DNA of 52,765 nt from Halorubrum lipolyticum DSM 21995 (GCF_000337375.1 NZ_AOJG01000011.1:1-52765), one strand, 5' to 3'; shown: positions 7,500-16,724, numbered from the stretch's first letter. Numbers and translations: made by a program. Notes: generated by a model not told the origin, from the sequence alone.

Positions 7500-8786
7500 G
7501 TGTGGTGGGTGGCTGACGCCGACGCCGGTAGCGACACCGCCGACGGCGAGGGCGGCGGCGAGGCTGGCGACCCCGACGCCGGTAGCGACACCGCCGACGG
7601 CCCCACCGGACAGAGCGGTTCCGACGGCGAAGCGGACCGCGAGTCCCCGTCCGCGCCGACCGGAGGGATCGTCGTGCCCGTCGAACCGACGCCGACCCTC
7701 CGCGCGACGGTCGCGCACGCGGTCGAGACGGCCGTCGACGACGGCTTCGCGACGATCCACCTCGTGGAGATCGCATCGTGGCGGAACGGCGACCCCGGCG
7801 CCGACGACCGGGCGGCGTCGGCCGAGCGCGTCCTCGAGCGCGCCGAGGCCTGGGCGCTCTCCGACCTCGACGACCTCGACGGGGAACGCCCCTCGGTGAC
7901 GGTCGCGACGGAACTCATCGGCGCCGACGAGTACCTGTTCGGGCCGGACGACTACGTCCGAGTGCTCGCCGCCTATGCGGAGGAGCACGGCGCCGACGCG
8001 GTGCTGCTCGATCCGGAGTACACGCCCGTCGGGAACACCACCCTGCTCCAGCCGCTGGAGTTCGCGCTGTCGAACACCTCGCTGTCCGTCGAGACGGCCC
8101 CGGTGACCCGGCCGACCCGGCGCGAGCGGCTCCGGAGCGAGGCGACCGGAACGCGGTTCGTCGCGATGTTCGGCTTCTCGCTGGCCTTCTACTTGGTGCT
8201 CGGCGACCCGTTCTACTGGTTCGACTGGGTGACCGGCGTCGCGACCGCGGCGATCGTCTCGATCACCCTCTCGCGGGTCAGCATCGACACCGAACCGGCG
8301 GTTCCGCGGACGCCGATGCGGGTGCTCCGCGGCGTGATCTACGTCCCCGTCCTCCTCTTCGAGATCGTCAAGGCGAACGTCGAGGTCGCCCGGGTGATAC
8401 TGGACCCGCGGCTCCCGATCGAGCCGACGATGAACCGGATGCGCGTGATCGTCGGGAGCGGGCTCCCGCTGATGACGCTCGCGAACTCGATCACGCTGAC
8501 GCCGGGGACGCTGACGGTGCGCGCCCGCGACAGCGACCTGTACGTCCACTCGCTCATCCCGTCGGCCCGCGACGGGCTCTTCGACGGCTCCCTAGAGCGC
8601 TGGACGCGGTTCGTCTACTACGGACGGGCGTCCGCGCGGCTCCCGACGCCTCGCGAGCGCGACGACTGCGCGATCTTGCAGGGGCCGGACGCGACGGAGG
8701 AACTGCCGATCGCCGCGGCCGACGGCGGAGCGTCGCCCGGTGACGAGGACGGCGAGGCGGAAGCGGAGGGGGTGACCGACGCGTGA
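7500..8786 (+). CDS. mnhE: Na+/H+ antiporter subunit E fused to a Usp-like N-terminal domain
   Basis: First gene of the antiporter operon. Residues 1-55 are a low-complexity Asp/Gly/Ala tail with two copies of DAGSDTADG. Residues about 57-200 resemble a universal-stress-protein fold (IVVPVEPTPTLRATVAHAVETA...). Residues about 210-355 are the MnhE/MrpE domain with two or three membrane segments and the signature LANSITLTPGT (328-338); a charged tail follows. The start is uncertain: GTG at 7500 or 7509 gives the long form, and the frame is open only from 7473. The Usp-MnhE fusion is known in haloarchaeal Mrp operons. Confidence 0.85.
   Translation: MWWVADADAGSDTADGEGGGEAGDPDAGSDTADGPTGQSGSDGEADRESPSAPTGGIVVPVEPTPTLRATVAHAVETAVDDGFATIHLVEIASWRNGDPGADDRAASAERVLERAEAWALSDLDDLDGERPSVTVATELIGADEYLFGPDDYVRVLAAYAEEHGADAVLLDPEYTPVGNTTLLQPLEFALSNTSLSVETAPVTRPTRRERLRSEATGTRFVAMFGFSLAFYLVLGDPFYWFDWVTGVATAAIVSITLSRVSIDTEPAVPRTPMRVLRGVIYVPVLLFEIVKANVEVARVILDPRLPIEPTMNRMRVIVGSGLPLMTLANSITLTPGTLTVRARDSDLYVHSLIPSARDGLFDGSLERWTRFVYYGRASARLPTPRERDDCAILQGPDATEELPIAAADGGASPGDEDGEAEAEGVTDA
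7519..7601 (+). repeat. Direct repeat inside the 5' end of mnhE
   Basis: A perfect 29-bp segment at 7519-7547 recurs at 7573-7601, a spacing of 54 bases (18 codons). It encodes the repeated DAGSDTADG of the low-complexity N terminus. Because the offset is a multiple of three, a duplication or deletion keeps the frame. Confidence 0.85.
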
Positions 8787-9088
8787 GCGTCGTCGACGCC
8801 TCGCTCATCGCCGGCTACACCGTCGGCGACTTCCTGCTGCTCGCGGCCGCGGGGTTCACCGTGCTCGCGATCGGGATGCTCTACCGGGCCGTGAAGGGCC
8901 CGACGATGCAGGACCGGGTGCTCGCGGTGAACGTCCTCGGGACGAACACCGTCGTCATCCTCGCCATCCTGAGCGCCGCGCTCTCGGAGCCGACGTTCCT
9001 CGACATCGCCTTAGTGTACGCGCTGTTGAACTTCCTGATGGCCATCGCCATCTCGAAGTTCACCGTCGAGCGGGGTGGCGTGCTGTGA
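8783..9088 (+). CDS. mnhF: Monovalent cation/H+ antiporter subunit F
   Basis: 101-residue membrane protein with three predicted transmembrane helices. It matches MnhF/MrpF through the VLAIGMLYRAVKGPTMQDRVLAVNVLGTN block (the family's GP-x-DR motif) and the C-terminal FLDIALVYALLNFLMAIAISKF. It starts with GTG at 8783, overlapping the mnhE stop by four bases. It is a subunit of the multi-component Mrp complex that exports Na+ in exchange for protons. Confidence 0.93.
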   Translation: MSVVDASLIAGYTVGDFLLLAAAGFTVLAIGMLYRAVKGPTMQDRVLAVNVLGTNTVVILAILSAALSEPTFLDIALVYALLNFLMAIAISKFTVERGGVL

Positions 9089-9414
9089 TGGACGCGCTCG
9101 GAACCGCCCGCGTGGGGCTCGTCGTCGCCTTCACCCTGCTCGGGCTGTTCTTCTCGTTCGTCTCGATGACGGGCGTCCTTCGGCTTCCGGACGTGTACTC
9201 GCGGGCGCACACCGCCTCGCAGGCGGACACGCTCGGCGCCGGCTTCGGGCTGGCCGCGGTCGCCCTCGCGATCGGCTGGGAGGCCGCCGGGGTCAAGAGC
9301 GTGCTCCTGCTCCTGTTCATCTTCGTGACGAACCCGACGGCGGCCCACGCGATCGCCCGGGCCGCCTTCGAGGAGGGGACCGTGCCGTGGACCGAGGGGG
9401 ACGAGCGCCGATGA
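9088..9414 (+). CDS. mnhG: Monovalent cation/H+ antiporter subunit G
   Basis: 108 residues with three predicted membrane helices. The LLGLFFSFVSMTGVLRLPDVYSRAHTASQADTLGAGFGL region is typical of MnhG/PhaG (the RLPD-x-Y-x-R-x-HA motif). The ATG at 9088 overlaps the mnhF stop (TGATG arrangement); a GTG one codon earlier is possible. The stop overlaps the next start at 9411. Confidence 0.93.
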   Translation: MDALGTARVGLVVAFTLLGLFFSFVSMTGVLRLPDVYSRAHTASQADTLGAGFGLAAVALAIGWEAAGVKSVLLLLFIFVTNPTAAHAIARAAFEEGTVPWTEGDERR

Positions 9415-9986
9415 CGGCGCCGCTTCCCGCCTCCCCGGTCGTCGCGCAGGTCACCGCGATCGAGGCGAGCCTGCTCGCGTTCGTCGTGCTCACGGCGCTC
9501 GCGACCGCGCTCGCCCGCGACGTGCTCGCGGCGGTCATCGTCTTCGGGGCGTACAGCCTCGGGATGGCCGCACTGTACACGTTCTACCGGGCGCCCGACG
9601 TGGCGCTGACGGAGGCCGCGATCTCGGCCGGCGTGACGACCGTCCTGCTGCTGTTGACGCTCGCGAAGACGACCCGGATCGACCACGAGACCGCCTTCGA
9701 GTCGGTGAACCTCCCGGCCGCGGGCGCCGCCGGGTTCCTGTTCGCCGGGCTCCTGCTCACCATGAGCGACATCCCGGCGATCGGCTCGCCGGACGCGCCG
9801 GTCTGGTCGAACCCGGACGTGACGCAGTGGTACCTCGCGGAGTCGTACGCGCAGACCCACGTCGAGAACACCGTGATGGCCGTGCTGGCGGCGTTCCGCG
9901 GGTTCGACACCTTCGGCGAGGCGGTCGTCGTCTTCGCCGGTGGAATCGCGGCGCTGATCGTCCTTCACCGGGAGGTGTTCGCATGA
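9411..9986 (+). CDS. DUF4040 antiporter subunit (MbhD/MrpA C-terminal-like)
   Basis: 191-residue membrane protein with about five predicted helices. The segment FGAYSLGMAALYTFYRAPDVALTEAAISAGVTTVLLLLTLAKT is the DUF4040 signature, equivalent to the C-terminal part of MrpA or to MbhD in hydrogenase-linked Mrp modules. In split-MrpA operons this subunit accompanies MnhB and the NuoL-like subunits. A loop of about 50 residues around SDAPVWSNPDVTQWYLAESYAQTHVENTV and the last helix resemble the MbhE segment, so it may be a DUF4040 plus MbhE-like protein. It overlaps both neighbours by ATGA. Confidence 0.85.
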   Translation: MTAPLPASPVVAQVTAIEASLLAFVVLTALATALARDVLAAVIVFGAYSLGMAALYTFYRAPDVALTEAAISAGVTTVLLLLTLAKTTRIDHETAFESVNLPAAGAAGFLFAGLLLTMSDIPAIGSPDAPVWSNPDVTQWYLAESYAQTHVENTVMAVLAAFRGFDTFGEAVVVFAGGIAALIVLHREVFA

Positions 9987-10666
9987 GCGACGTCGTCGAC
10001 GACACCGACATGACAGACACAGCCAGCGACACGGCCGAAGACAGCGAAGTAAACGCATCTCTTGACGCCGAGTCCGACCTCCCCCCGCACCGCGCCGTCT
10101 CCCGGTCGGGGCGACTCGACTCCGAGGAGCGGCAGGGGACGCCCTACACCGAGAGCCAGGTGATCATGCCGACCGTGAAGATCGTCGCGCCGATCGCGTT
10201 CACCTTCGGCCTCTTCATCACCTTCCACGGGAGCGGCTCGCCCGGCGGCGGGTTCCAGGGCGGCGCGATCATGGCCGCGGTGGTGTTCATGATCGCGTTC
10301 GCGTTCGGCATCGAGTCGACGCGCGACTGGCTCGCGAACACCGTCGTCGTCGCGCTCGCGGTCGGCGGTGCGCTCGTGTTCGCCGGTATCGGGCTCGTTC
10401 CGGTCGCGCTCGGCGGGGCGTTCCTCCAGTACGACCTCCTGCCGATCCCGATCCTCGATCCCGTCAAGTACGGGATGGAGGGCGTCGAGATCCTCGGGAT
10501 CGCCCCCATCGTGGCCGGCGTGCTCATGGGGCTGTTCTTCCTGCTCGCGAGGGGGTTCAACTCCGTCGGAGGTGGGCTCGGAGACGGCTCCCTCGACGAG
10601 GACGAATCGATCGACGAGAGCGGGCCCCTCGAGGAGGACGCGGCCGACGCCGGAGGTGACCGATGA
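9983..10666 (+). CDS. mnhB: Na+/H+ antiporter subunit B
   Basis: 227 residues. A hydrophilic, acidic N terminus of about 60 residues precedes four predicted membrane helices and an acidic tail. The diagnostic MnhB stretch TFGLFITFHGSGSPGGGFQGGAIMAAVVFM is intact, and GIGLVPVALGGAFLQYDLLP follows. Start 9983 overlaps the previous stop. The N-terminal extension is longer than in bacterial MnhB and rich in Asp, Glu, Ser and Thr, in keeping with a haloadapted cytoplasmic tail. Confidence 0.92.
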   Translation: MSDVVDDTDMTDTASDTAEDSEVNASLDAESDLPPHRAVSRSGRLDSEERQGTPYTESQVIMPTVKIVAPIAFTFGLFITFHGSGSPGGGFQGGAIMAAVVFMIAFAFGIESTRDWLANTVVVALAVGGALVFAGIGLVPVALGGAFLQYDLLPIPILDPVKYGMEGVEILGIAPIVAGVLMGLFFLLARGFNSVGGGLGDGSLDEDESIDESGPLEEDAADAGGDR

Positions 10667-11172
10667 CCGGCGTCGCCCTCGGCGCCGCGGCCGACGCCGC
10701 TTCCGGTTTCGCGGCCGCCCTCGCGTCCGGTACCGCGACCGCCTCGGCGCTCGACGTGTTGACGACGAGACACGCGTACGTCGCGTTCGCGCTGCTGTTG
10801 TGTATCGGACTCTACATGATGATCGCCAACCAGAACCTCGTGAAGAAGATTATCGGCCTCAACCTGTTCCAGACGGCGATATTCCTGCTGTTCATCACCT
10901 CGGCGTACGTCGAGGGCGGCGCGATCCCGATCGTCCCCGAGGGCGCGGCCGAGACGGGGACGTTCGTCAGCCCGCTCCCGCACGTGATCGTCCTCACCGC
11001 CATCGTCGTCGGCGTGAGCCTCACCGCGGTGGGCCTCGCGCTCTGTATCCGGATTTACGACGAGTACGGGACGCTCCGCACCGACGTGCTCAGAGAGCTG
11101 TTGCGCGACGAGGGGTCGCTCCCGGAGCGACCGGCGGTCGGCGGTGCCGACGGGGGTGAGGCCGATGAGTGA
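10663..11172 (+). CDS. mnhC: Na+/H+ antiporter subunit C (NuoK-like)
   Basis: 169 residues with three predicted helices, homologous to NuoK of complex I. YVAFALLLCIGLYMMIANQNLVKKIIGLNLFQTAIFLLFITSAY and PLPHVIVLTAIVVGVSLTAVGLALCIRIYDEYGTL are characteristic (the PLPHALVLTAIVV-type motif). The N-terminal 25 residues are Ala-rich. The gene overlaps mnhB by four bases and the next gene by eight. Confidence 0.93.
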   Translation: MTGVALGAAADAASGFAAALASGTATASALDVLTTRHAYVAFALLLCIGLYMMIANQNLVKKIIGLNLFQTAIFLLFITSAYVEGGAIPIVPEGAAETGTFVSPLPHVIVLTAIVVGVSLTAVGLALCIRIYDEYGTLRTDVLRELLRDEGSLPERPAVGGADGGEADE

Positions 11173-12805
11173 CGTGCTCCTCCCGGTCGCCATCGCCGTC
11201 CCGCTCGTCGCGGCGACGCTCCCGCTCGCGCTCGGGCTGAAGTACGAGCGGGCGGGCTGGCCCGTGGCGGCGGTCGCGACGACCGCACTCGCCGGGCTCG
11301 CGGCCGCGATCGGGATCGAGGTGGCCCGCGGCGGAGCGCTCTCGCACGCGCTTGGCACGTACGAGCCCCCGATCGGGATCGAGCTGGTGGCCGACGAGCT
11401 GTCGGTCGCGGTGCTCGCCTTGGTCGCCGCCGTCTCGCTGGCGACGCTCGCGTTCGCGCGCGTGGCCGGCCCGCGCGGCAACTCGTTTTACAGCGGGTAC
11501 CTGCTGCTCGTCGGCGGGCTCACCGGGCTCGTGCTCACCGGCGACCTGTTCAACATGTTCGTGTTCTTAGAGATCGTCGGGATCTCCACGTACGCGCTCA
11601 TCGCGGCCGACCGGTCCGGAGCGAGCGCGTACGCCTCGCTGAAGTACCTCGTGGTGGGGACGGTCGGCGCCTCGTTATACCTGCTGGGCGTCGGCTACGC
11701 CTTCCTCGCGACGGGGACGCTGAACATGCTCGACATGCAGGCGCAGATCGTCCAGCAGGCGAGCTACGCCGACCCCCTGATCCGCGCGAGCTACGCGCTG
11801 ATCGTCGCGGGGCTCGGCCTGAAGATCGCCGTGTTCCCGATCCACGCGTGGCAGCCGGACGCGTACCAGCGCGCGCCGGACGCGGTGACGACGGTCGTCG
11901 CGGCGCTCGTGTCGACCGCGAGCGCGTACGCGCTGATACGAGTGTCGTACACCGTCTTCACCGTCGACTTCCTCGCGGCCAACGACGCGATCACGACGGG
12001 CATGCTGATCGTCGCCGGCGCGTCCATCCTCGCGGGATCCGCGCTCGCGGCGATGCAGTCCGACCTCAAGCGGATGTTCGCGTACTCCTCCGTCGCCCAG
12101 TTCGGGATGATCGTCGCCGCGATCGCGCTCGCGAACGAGACCGCGCTGCTCGGCGGGATCGTCCACCTCGTCGGTCACGGCCTGCTGAAGTTCGGACTGT
12201 TCCTCGGGATCGGCCTGCTGGCGCTCGGCTACGGCGCCCGCAAGCTCGACGACCTCGCGAGCGCGGCCCGCTCCGCCCCCTACACGAGCGGCGCGGTCGC
12301 CCTGCTCGGGCTCGGACTCGTCGGGATCCCGCCGTCGATCGGCTTCCTCGGGAAGTGGTACATCGGCGTCGGCGCGGTCGAGTCGAGCATGGCCGGCGGC
12401 GACCCCGCCGGAATCGGGATCGCCGTCGTGATCTTCGTCAGCACGCTGTTCACGCTGTCCTACGTCGCGCGGGTGATAGAGCGGTTCTACTTCGCCGGCG
12501 TCGGGCTCTCGGACGGTCACGGAGACGACCACGACGAGAGCGGTCACGGTGACGGCGGCGGCCACGACGACGCCGACCGCGGCGTCGCAGCCGACGGCGG
12601 TCGCGAATCGGTGACCGACGACGACGGCGACGGTCCCCTCACGCCCGTCGAGGGGGCGCCCCGGTCGCGGCTCGTTCCGGACCGCGTTCCCCCGGCGTCG
12701 CTCGCGATCTTGGTCCTCGCGGCGCTGACGACGGTCGCGCTCGGCTTCGGCGGCTACGCGCTGTTCGAGTGGTTCGACCCGTACCTCACGGAGGTGTTCG
12801 CATGA
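11165..12805 (+). CDS. mnhD: Na+/H+ antiporter subunit D, NuoL/M-type (first of three)
   Basis: 546-residue proton-translocating-type membrane protein with about 14 predicted helices. It has GDLFNMFVFLEIVGISTYALIA with the conserved Glu, LKIAVFPIHAWQPDAYQRAPDAVTTVVAAL with the key Lys and His, and LKRMFAYSSVAQFGMIV. Between the penultimate and last helices, at about residues 450-510, lies a hydrophilic His/Asp/Gly-rich loop (HGDDHDESGHGDGGGHDD). The start at 11165 overlaps mnhC by eight bases. This subunit is expected to form one of the ion channels of the complex. Confidence 0.92.
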   Translation: MSDVLLPVAIAVPLVAATLPLALGLKYERAGWPVAAVATTALAGLAAAIGIEVARGGALSHALGTYEPPIGIELVADELSVAVLALVAAVSLATLAFARVAGPRGNSFYSGYLLLVGGLTGLVLTGDLFNMFVFLEIVGISTYALIAADRSGASAYASLKYLVVGTVGASLYLLGVGYAFLATGTLNMLDMQAQIVQQASYADPLIRASYALIVAGLGLKIAVFPIHAWQPDAYQRAPDAVTTVVAALVSTASAYALIRVSYTVFTVDFLAANDAITTGMLIVAGASILAGSALAAMQSDLKRMFAYSSVAQFGMIVAAIALANETALLGGIVHLVGHGLLKFGLFLGIGLLALGYGARKLDDLASAARSAPYTSGAVALLGLGLVGIPPSIGFLGKWYIGVGAVESSMAGGDPAGIGIAVVIFVSTLFTLSYVARVIERFYFAGVGLSDGHGDDHDESGHGDGGGHDDADRGVAADGGRESVTDDDGDGPLTPVEGAPRSRLVPDRVPPASLAILVLAALTTVALGFGGYALFEWFDPYLTEVFA

Positions 12806-14946
12806 CTGACGTACCCATAACCGATCTACGCCCCCTACTGGCCGTCCTCGTCTCGTTCGTCGCGGCGTTCTTCATCGTCGCGTCGTACCGTTCCCCGAAC
12901 GTCCGCGAGGGGTGGACGATCGCCGCGGCGGTCGCGAAGTTCGCGATCGTCGCCTCGATGCTCCCGGCCGTCCTCGACGGCGCGGTGTTCGAGACCTCGC
13001 TCGGGGCGTTCCTGCCCGGGATCGAGTTCGTGCTGCGCGCGGACGCGCTGGGGATGCTGTTCGCGTTCCTCGCGAGCGGGCTCTGGATCGTCACCTCCTT
13101 CTACAGCATCGGCTACATGCGCGGCAACGACGAGACGAACCAGACCCGCTACTTCGCCGCGTTCGCCGTGTCGCTGTCGGCGACCATGGGGATCGCGTTC
13201 GCGGGCAACCTCGTGACGATCTTCGTCTTCTACGAGATCCTCTCGATCGCGACGTACCCGCTCGTCGCCCACGACGAGACCGACGAGGCCCGCGCGGCCG
13301 GCCGGAAGTACCTCGCGTACACGATGTTCGGCGGCGGCGTGCTCGTGCTCGCGGGGACGGCGCTCGTCTACCTGATCGCCGGCAACGTCGACTTCACCGC
13401 CGGCGGCATCGAGGAGCTCGCGAACGCGGACCCCGGCCTCGCGATGCTCGCCTTCTTCCTCCTCGCGATCGGGTTCGGCGTGAAGGCCGGGATCATGCCG
13501 CTCCACCAGTGGCTCCCCGAGGCGATGGTCGCGCCGACGCCCGTCTCCGGGCTGCTCCACGCGGTCGCGGTCGTCAAGTCCGGCGCGTTCGGCGTCTCGC
13601 GGGTCGTCCTCGACGTGTTCGGCCCGGAGCTCGTCTTCGACCTCTCGCTCCCGTTCGGCTTCTCGGCCGGGCTCGTCCTCTCGACGATCGGCGCGGTCAC
13701 GCTGACCGCGGCCTCGATCATCGCGCTGCGGAAGGACCACCTGAAACAGCGGCTCGCCTACTCGACGGTGAGCCAGCTGAGCTACATCATCCTCGGGCTC
13801 GGGCTGTTCGGCTGGTACGGGCTCGTGGGCGCGCTGTTGCACATCCCGGCGCACGCGTTCATGAAGCTCACCCTGTTCTTCTGCGCCGGGAACCTCCACG
13901 TCTCGACGCACACCGACTACATCTCGGAGATGGCGGGGATCGGCAAGCGGATGCCCCTGACGATGGGGGCCTTTACCGTCGCCTCGCTCGGGATGGCGGG
14001 GATCCCCCTGCTCGCCGGGTTCGTGAGCAAGTATTACATGCTGATCGGCGGGATCCGGATGGGCGCCCAGTTCACGCCCGTCGCCTACTACCTCGTCGGG
14101 GCGCTGCTGCTCTCGGGGGTGCTCAACATCGCGTACTTCTGGCCGGTGATCTACACCGCCTTCTTCGAGTCGGAGGACGCCCACGACGCGAAGCCGCTCG
14201 TCGAGTTCCGGATGGGCGGGGAGTCGCGGTCGACGCTGGCGGCGACCGATGGTGGCCGCGCAGCCGACGACGCGGCCACCGACGGGGGCCGTCCGGAGGA
14301 CGAGGACGACGTCGGGAGCGACGAGGCCGACGACGAAGACGCCGACATCGACGAGGTCGTCGAGAGCGCCGAGGGCGGCTCGGCGGTCGACACTGAGGAC
14401 GCGGATCCCGCCGGCGACGACCACGAGGTGCCGGACGACTCCGACATCCCCGACGCGGAGATGGACGACCTCCCGACCGACGAGGAGGGCGTGGTTCGCC
14501 CGGACTTCGACACGAGCGACCGGGACTTCTCGGAGCCCGCGGAGCGCGTCGACACCGGCGATTACGCGGTCGACTCGCGTCCTTCGGACGCCGACGTGCC
14601 GTTCGGCGTGGGGCGCGGCGGCGACGGTGACGATACCGGATCCGACGACCACGAGAGTCGCGACGACCGCGAGACCCGCGACGACGCGGCCGGCGACGAC
14701 CACACGGACCACGCGGACCACGATGACGGCGGCCACGCCGGCGGACCGCCCGCGGGCGGCTGGGAGCGAATCGACGGGCTCGACGCCCTCCGGGGACGCG
14801 AGTCGACGTGGTTCACGCTCGGCCCGATCCTCACCGCGATGGGCCTCGCGGTGCTGCTCGGCGTGATTCCCTACGAGATGGGCTTCCTGGAGCTGGTCGA
14901 GCTCATCGTCGACACGCGGCTCCCCGAGGAGGTGACGCGCCCGTGA
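12802..14946 (+). CDS. NuoL/MrpA-type antiporter subunit with large acidic insertion (second of three)
   Basis: 714 residues, longer than usual. The first 455 residues carry the NuoL/M fold: NLVTIFVFYEILSIATYPLVAHDET, GVKAGIMPLHQWLPEAMVAPTPVSGLLHAVAVVKSG, and LKQRLAYSTVSQLSYIILG. Residues about 460-650 are a hydrophilic, extremely acidic insertion ending in a His-rich stretch (DHTDHADHDDGGHAGG), before a final helix (LGPILTAMGLAVLLGVIPYEMGF). It sits where MrpA-type proteins have their last loop. Start 12802 overlaps the preceding stop. Confidence 0.88.
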   Translation: MTDVPITDLRPLLAVLVSFVAAFFIVASYRSPNVREGWTIAAAVAKFAIVASMLPAVLDGAVFETSLGAFLPGIEFVLRADALGMLFAFLASGLWIVTSFYSIGYMRGNDETNQTRYFAAFAVSLSATMGIAFAGNLVTIFVFYEILSIATYPLVAHDETDEARAAGRKYLAYTMFGGGVLVLAGTALVYLIAGNVDFTAGGIEELANADPGLAMLAFFLLAIGFGVKAGIMPLHQWLPEAMVAPTPVSGLLHAVAVVKSGAFGVSRVVLDVFGPELVFDLSLPFGFSAGLVLSTIGAVTLTAASIIALRKDHLKQRLAYSTVSQLSYIILGLGLFGWYGLVGALLHIPAHAFMKLTLFFCAGNLHVSTHTDYISEMAGIGKRMPLTMGAFTVASLGMAGIPLLAGFVSKYYMLIGGIRMGAQFTPVAYYLVGALLLSGVLNIAYFWPVIYTAFFESEDAHDAKPLVEFRMGGESRSTLAATDGGRAADDAATDGGRPEDEDDVGSDEADDEDADIDEVVESAEGGSAVDTEDADPAGDDHEVPDDSDIPDAEMDDLPTDEEGVVRPDFDTSDRDFSEPAERVDTGDYAVDSRPSDADVPFGVGRGGDGDDTGSDDHESRDDRETRDDAAGDDHTDHADHDDGGHAGGPPAGGWERIDGLDALRGRESTWFTLGPILTAMGLAVLLGVIPYEMGFLELVELIVDTRLPEEVTRP

Positions 14947-16712
14947 ACCCGATCCTCACGTCGGTGCCGCCGTACGTGCTGCTCGCGTTCGCCGCGCTCG
15001 CCGTGCTGGCGCTCCCGCGCCGGTCCGGTCACGCGGTGGCCGCGCTGGCGACGGCGTTCACCTTCGCGCAGGCCGTTCTGCTCGGCGACGGCGGGACGGG
15101 CGCGCACCTCGCGACGCAGTTCCTCGGGTTCGACGTGGTGTGGTTCAACGTCGACCAGTTCTCGCTGCTGATGGGCGTCGTCGTCGGCTTCCTCGCGACC
15201 GCCGCGGTGCTGTACGCGTACGGCACCGAGGCGCCCACGTGGGTGACGGCGTTCGCGCTGATCTACGTCGCCACGACGGTCGGGACGATCTACGCCGGCG
15301 ACTGGCTCACCCTGATCTTCTTCTGGGAGCTGATGGCCGTCACCTCGACGCTCCTGGTGTGGCAGTACGGCGGGGCGGCGGTCCGGGCCGGCTACCGCTA
15401 CGCGATCTTCCACGGGATCGGCGGGACGCTCCTGCTCGGGGCCGTCGTCGTCCACTTCGCGAACGCCGGGACCTTCCTGTTCTCGGCGACGGACGGAATC
15501 GACGCCTCCGCGACGCTGCTCGCCGCGATCGGGATCGGCGTCAACTGCGGGTTCATCTTCCTGCACACATGGCTGCCGGACACCTACCCGCGCCCGCACG
15601 TCGCGGCGTCGGTGTTCCTCTCGGTGTTCACCACGAAGACCGCGGTGTACGTGATGTACCGCGCGTTCCCCGAGGGCGGCATGTGGCTCGCGTACCTCGG
15701 CGGCTTCATGGCCGTCTACGGCGCCTTCTTCGCGCTGCTGCAGTACGACCCGCGCCGCCTGCTGTCGTACCACATCCAGGCGCAGGTCGGCTACATGCTC
15801 GCGGGGCTCGGACTCGCGACGTACGTCGGCGAGTTCGCCGTCACCGGCGGGTTCGCGCACCTGTTCAACAACGTCCTTTATAAGAGCCTGCTGTTCATGG
15901 CGGTCGGCGTCGTGATCTACCGGACGGACGTCGAGGACATCAGGGACATGGGCGGGCTCTGGCGGGTGATGCCTGTCACCTTCCTCGTGTACGTCGTGGG
16001 CGCGGCGTCGATTACGGCCGTTCCGGGCTTCAACGGGTTCATCTCGAAGGGGATGGTGATCGACTCCGCCCACGAGGTGCACAACTTCGAGCTGCTGTTC
16101 GGCGAGGGGCTCCTCTGGTGGCTCCTGATCCTCGGCGGCGTGGGGACGTTCATGTCGTTCATCAAGCTCGGCTACTACGTGTTCTTCCACGGGTCGGCGA
16201 CGCTGTCGCCGAAGGACGCGACGCCGTTCCAGACCGCCGGCATGGTGCTGGCGGGCGGGGCGTGCGTCTTCTTCGGGGTGTTCTACTACCAGCTGATCGA
16301 GCTGATGCCGTTCACGGAGATCATTCTCAGCGAGGACGTGTACTTCAAGCCGTACAGCATGAGCCACCTGACCGAGAGCGCGGCGCTGCTCGTCACCGGG
16401 TTCGTCGGCTTCTTCGCGCTGAAGCGCCCGCTCGCCTGGCTCGCCCACCACATGCGCGACGTCGACGCGGTGACGTACCCGGCGACGTTCTATCTCGGTC
16501 GCGGGTCGGTCTGGGGCGTCACCGAGCTGTGGGCCGCCGTCGACCGCGCGGTGATGGCGACGATCGCGAGCGCCGAGTGGATCGGGATGCACCCGCGAGA
16601 GGCGCTCGCGCGCGCCGGCGTCGACGTCGAGATCCGGACCGGCATCGGCCGGAGCGTCCTCTTCTTGACGCTCACTGCCGGGGTCGCGCTGTTCGTGTTC
16701 GTGCTCAGCTAG
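14943..16712 (+). CDS. NuoL/MnhD-type antiporter subunit (third of three)
   Basis: 589-residue membrane protein, last gene of the operon, starting with GTG at 14943 inside the previous stop. Conserved features are DWLTLIFFWELMAVTSTLLVWQYGG, GVNCGFIFLHTWLPDTYPRPHVAASVFLSVFTTKTAVYVMYRAF and LLSYHIQAQVGYMLAGLG, with the Glu, His and Lys positions of proton-pumping antiporter-like subunits. About 14 to 16 helices are predicted, and a C-terminal extension after the DAVTYPATFYLGRGSVWGV segment ends in one more helix. Together with two paralogs it makes three putative ion-translocating subunits in one complex. Confidence 0.9.
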   Translation: MNPILTSVPPYVLLAFAALAVLALPRRSGHAVAALATAFTFAQAVLLGDGGTGAHLATQFLGFDVVWFNVDQFSLLMGVVVGFLATAAVLYAYGTEAPTWVTAFALIYVATTVGTIYAGDWLTLIFFWELMAVTSTLLVWQYGGAAVRAGYRYAIFHGIGGTLLLGAVVVHFANAGTFLFSATDGIDASATLLAAIGIGVNCGFIFLHTWLPDTYPRPHVAASVFLSVFTTKTAVYVMYRAFPEGGMWLAYLGGFMAVYGAFFALLQYDPRRLLSYHIQAQVGYMLAGLGLATYVGEFAVTGGFAHLFNNVLYKSLLFMAVGVVIYRTDVEDIRDMGGLWRVMPVTFLVYVVGAASITAVPGFNGFISKGMVIDSAHEVHNFELLFGEGLLWWLLILGGVGTFMSFIKLGYYVFFHGSATLSPKDATPFQTAGMVLAGGACVFFGVFYYQLIELMPFTEIILSEDVYFKPYSMSHLTESAALLVTGFVGFFALKRPLAWLAHHMRDVDAVTYPATFYLGRGSVWGVTELWAAVDRAVMATIASAEWIGMHPREALARAGVDVEIRTGIGRSVLFLTLTAGVALFVFVLS

Positions 16713-16724
16713 CGCGGCTCGGAC

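Noticed and set aside
7465..7899. Alternative frame at the start of mnhE encoding TPTPVATPPTA repeats
   Set aside because: The repeated peptide is the same DNA repeat read in another frame. No domain appears and mnhE explains the region.
12835..14736. 633-codon minus-strand frame opposite the Mrp operon
   Set aside because: Low-complexity Arg/Glu/Asp/Val composition from high-GC antisense; the plus-strand NuoL-type protein is clearly real.
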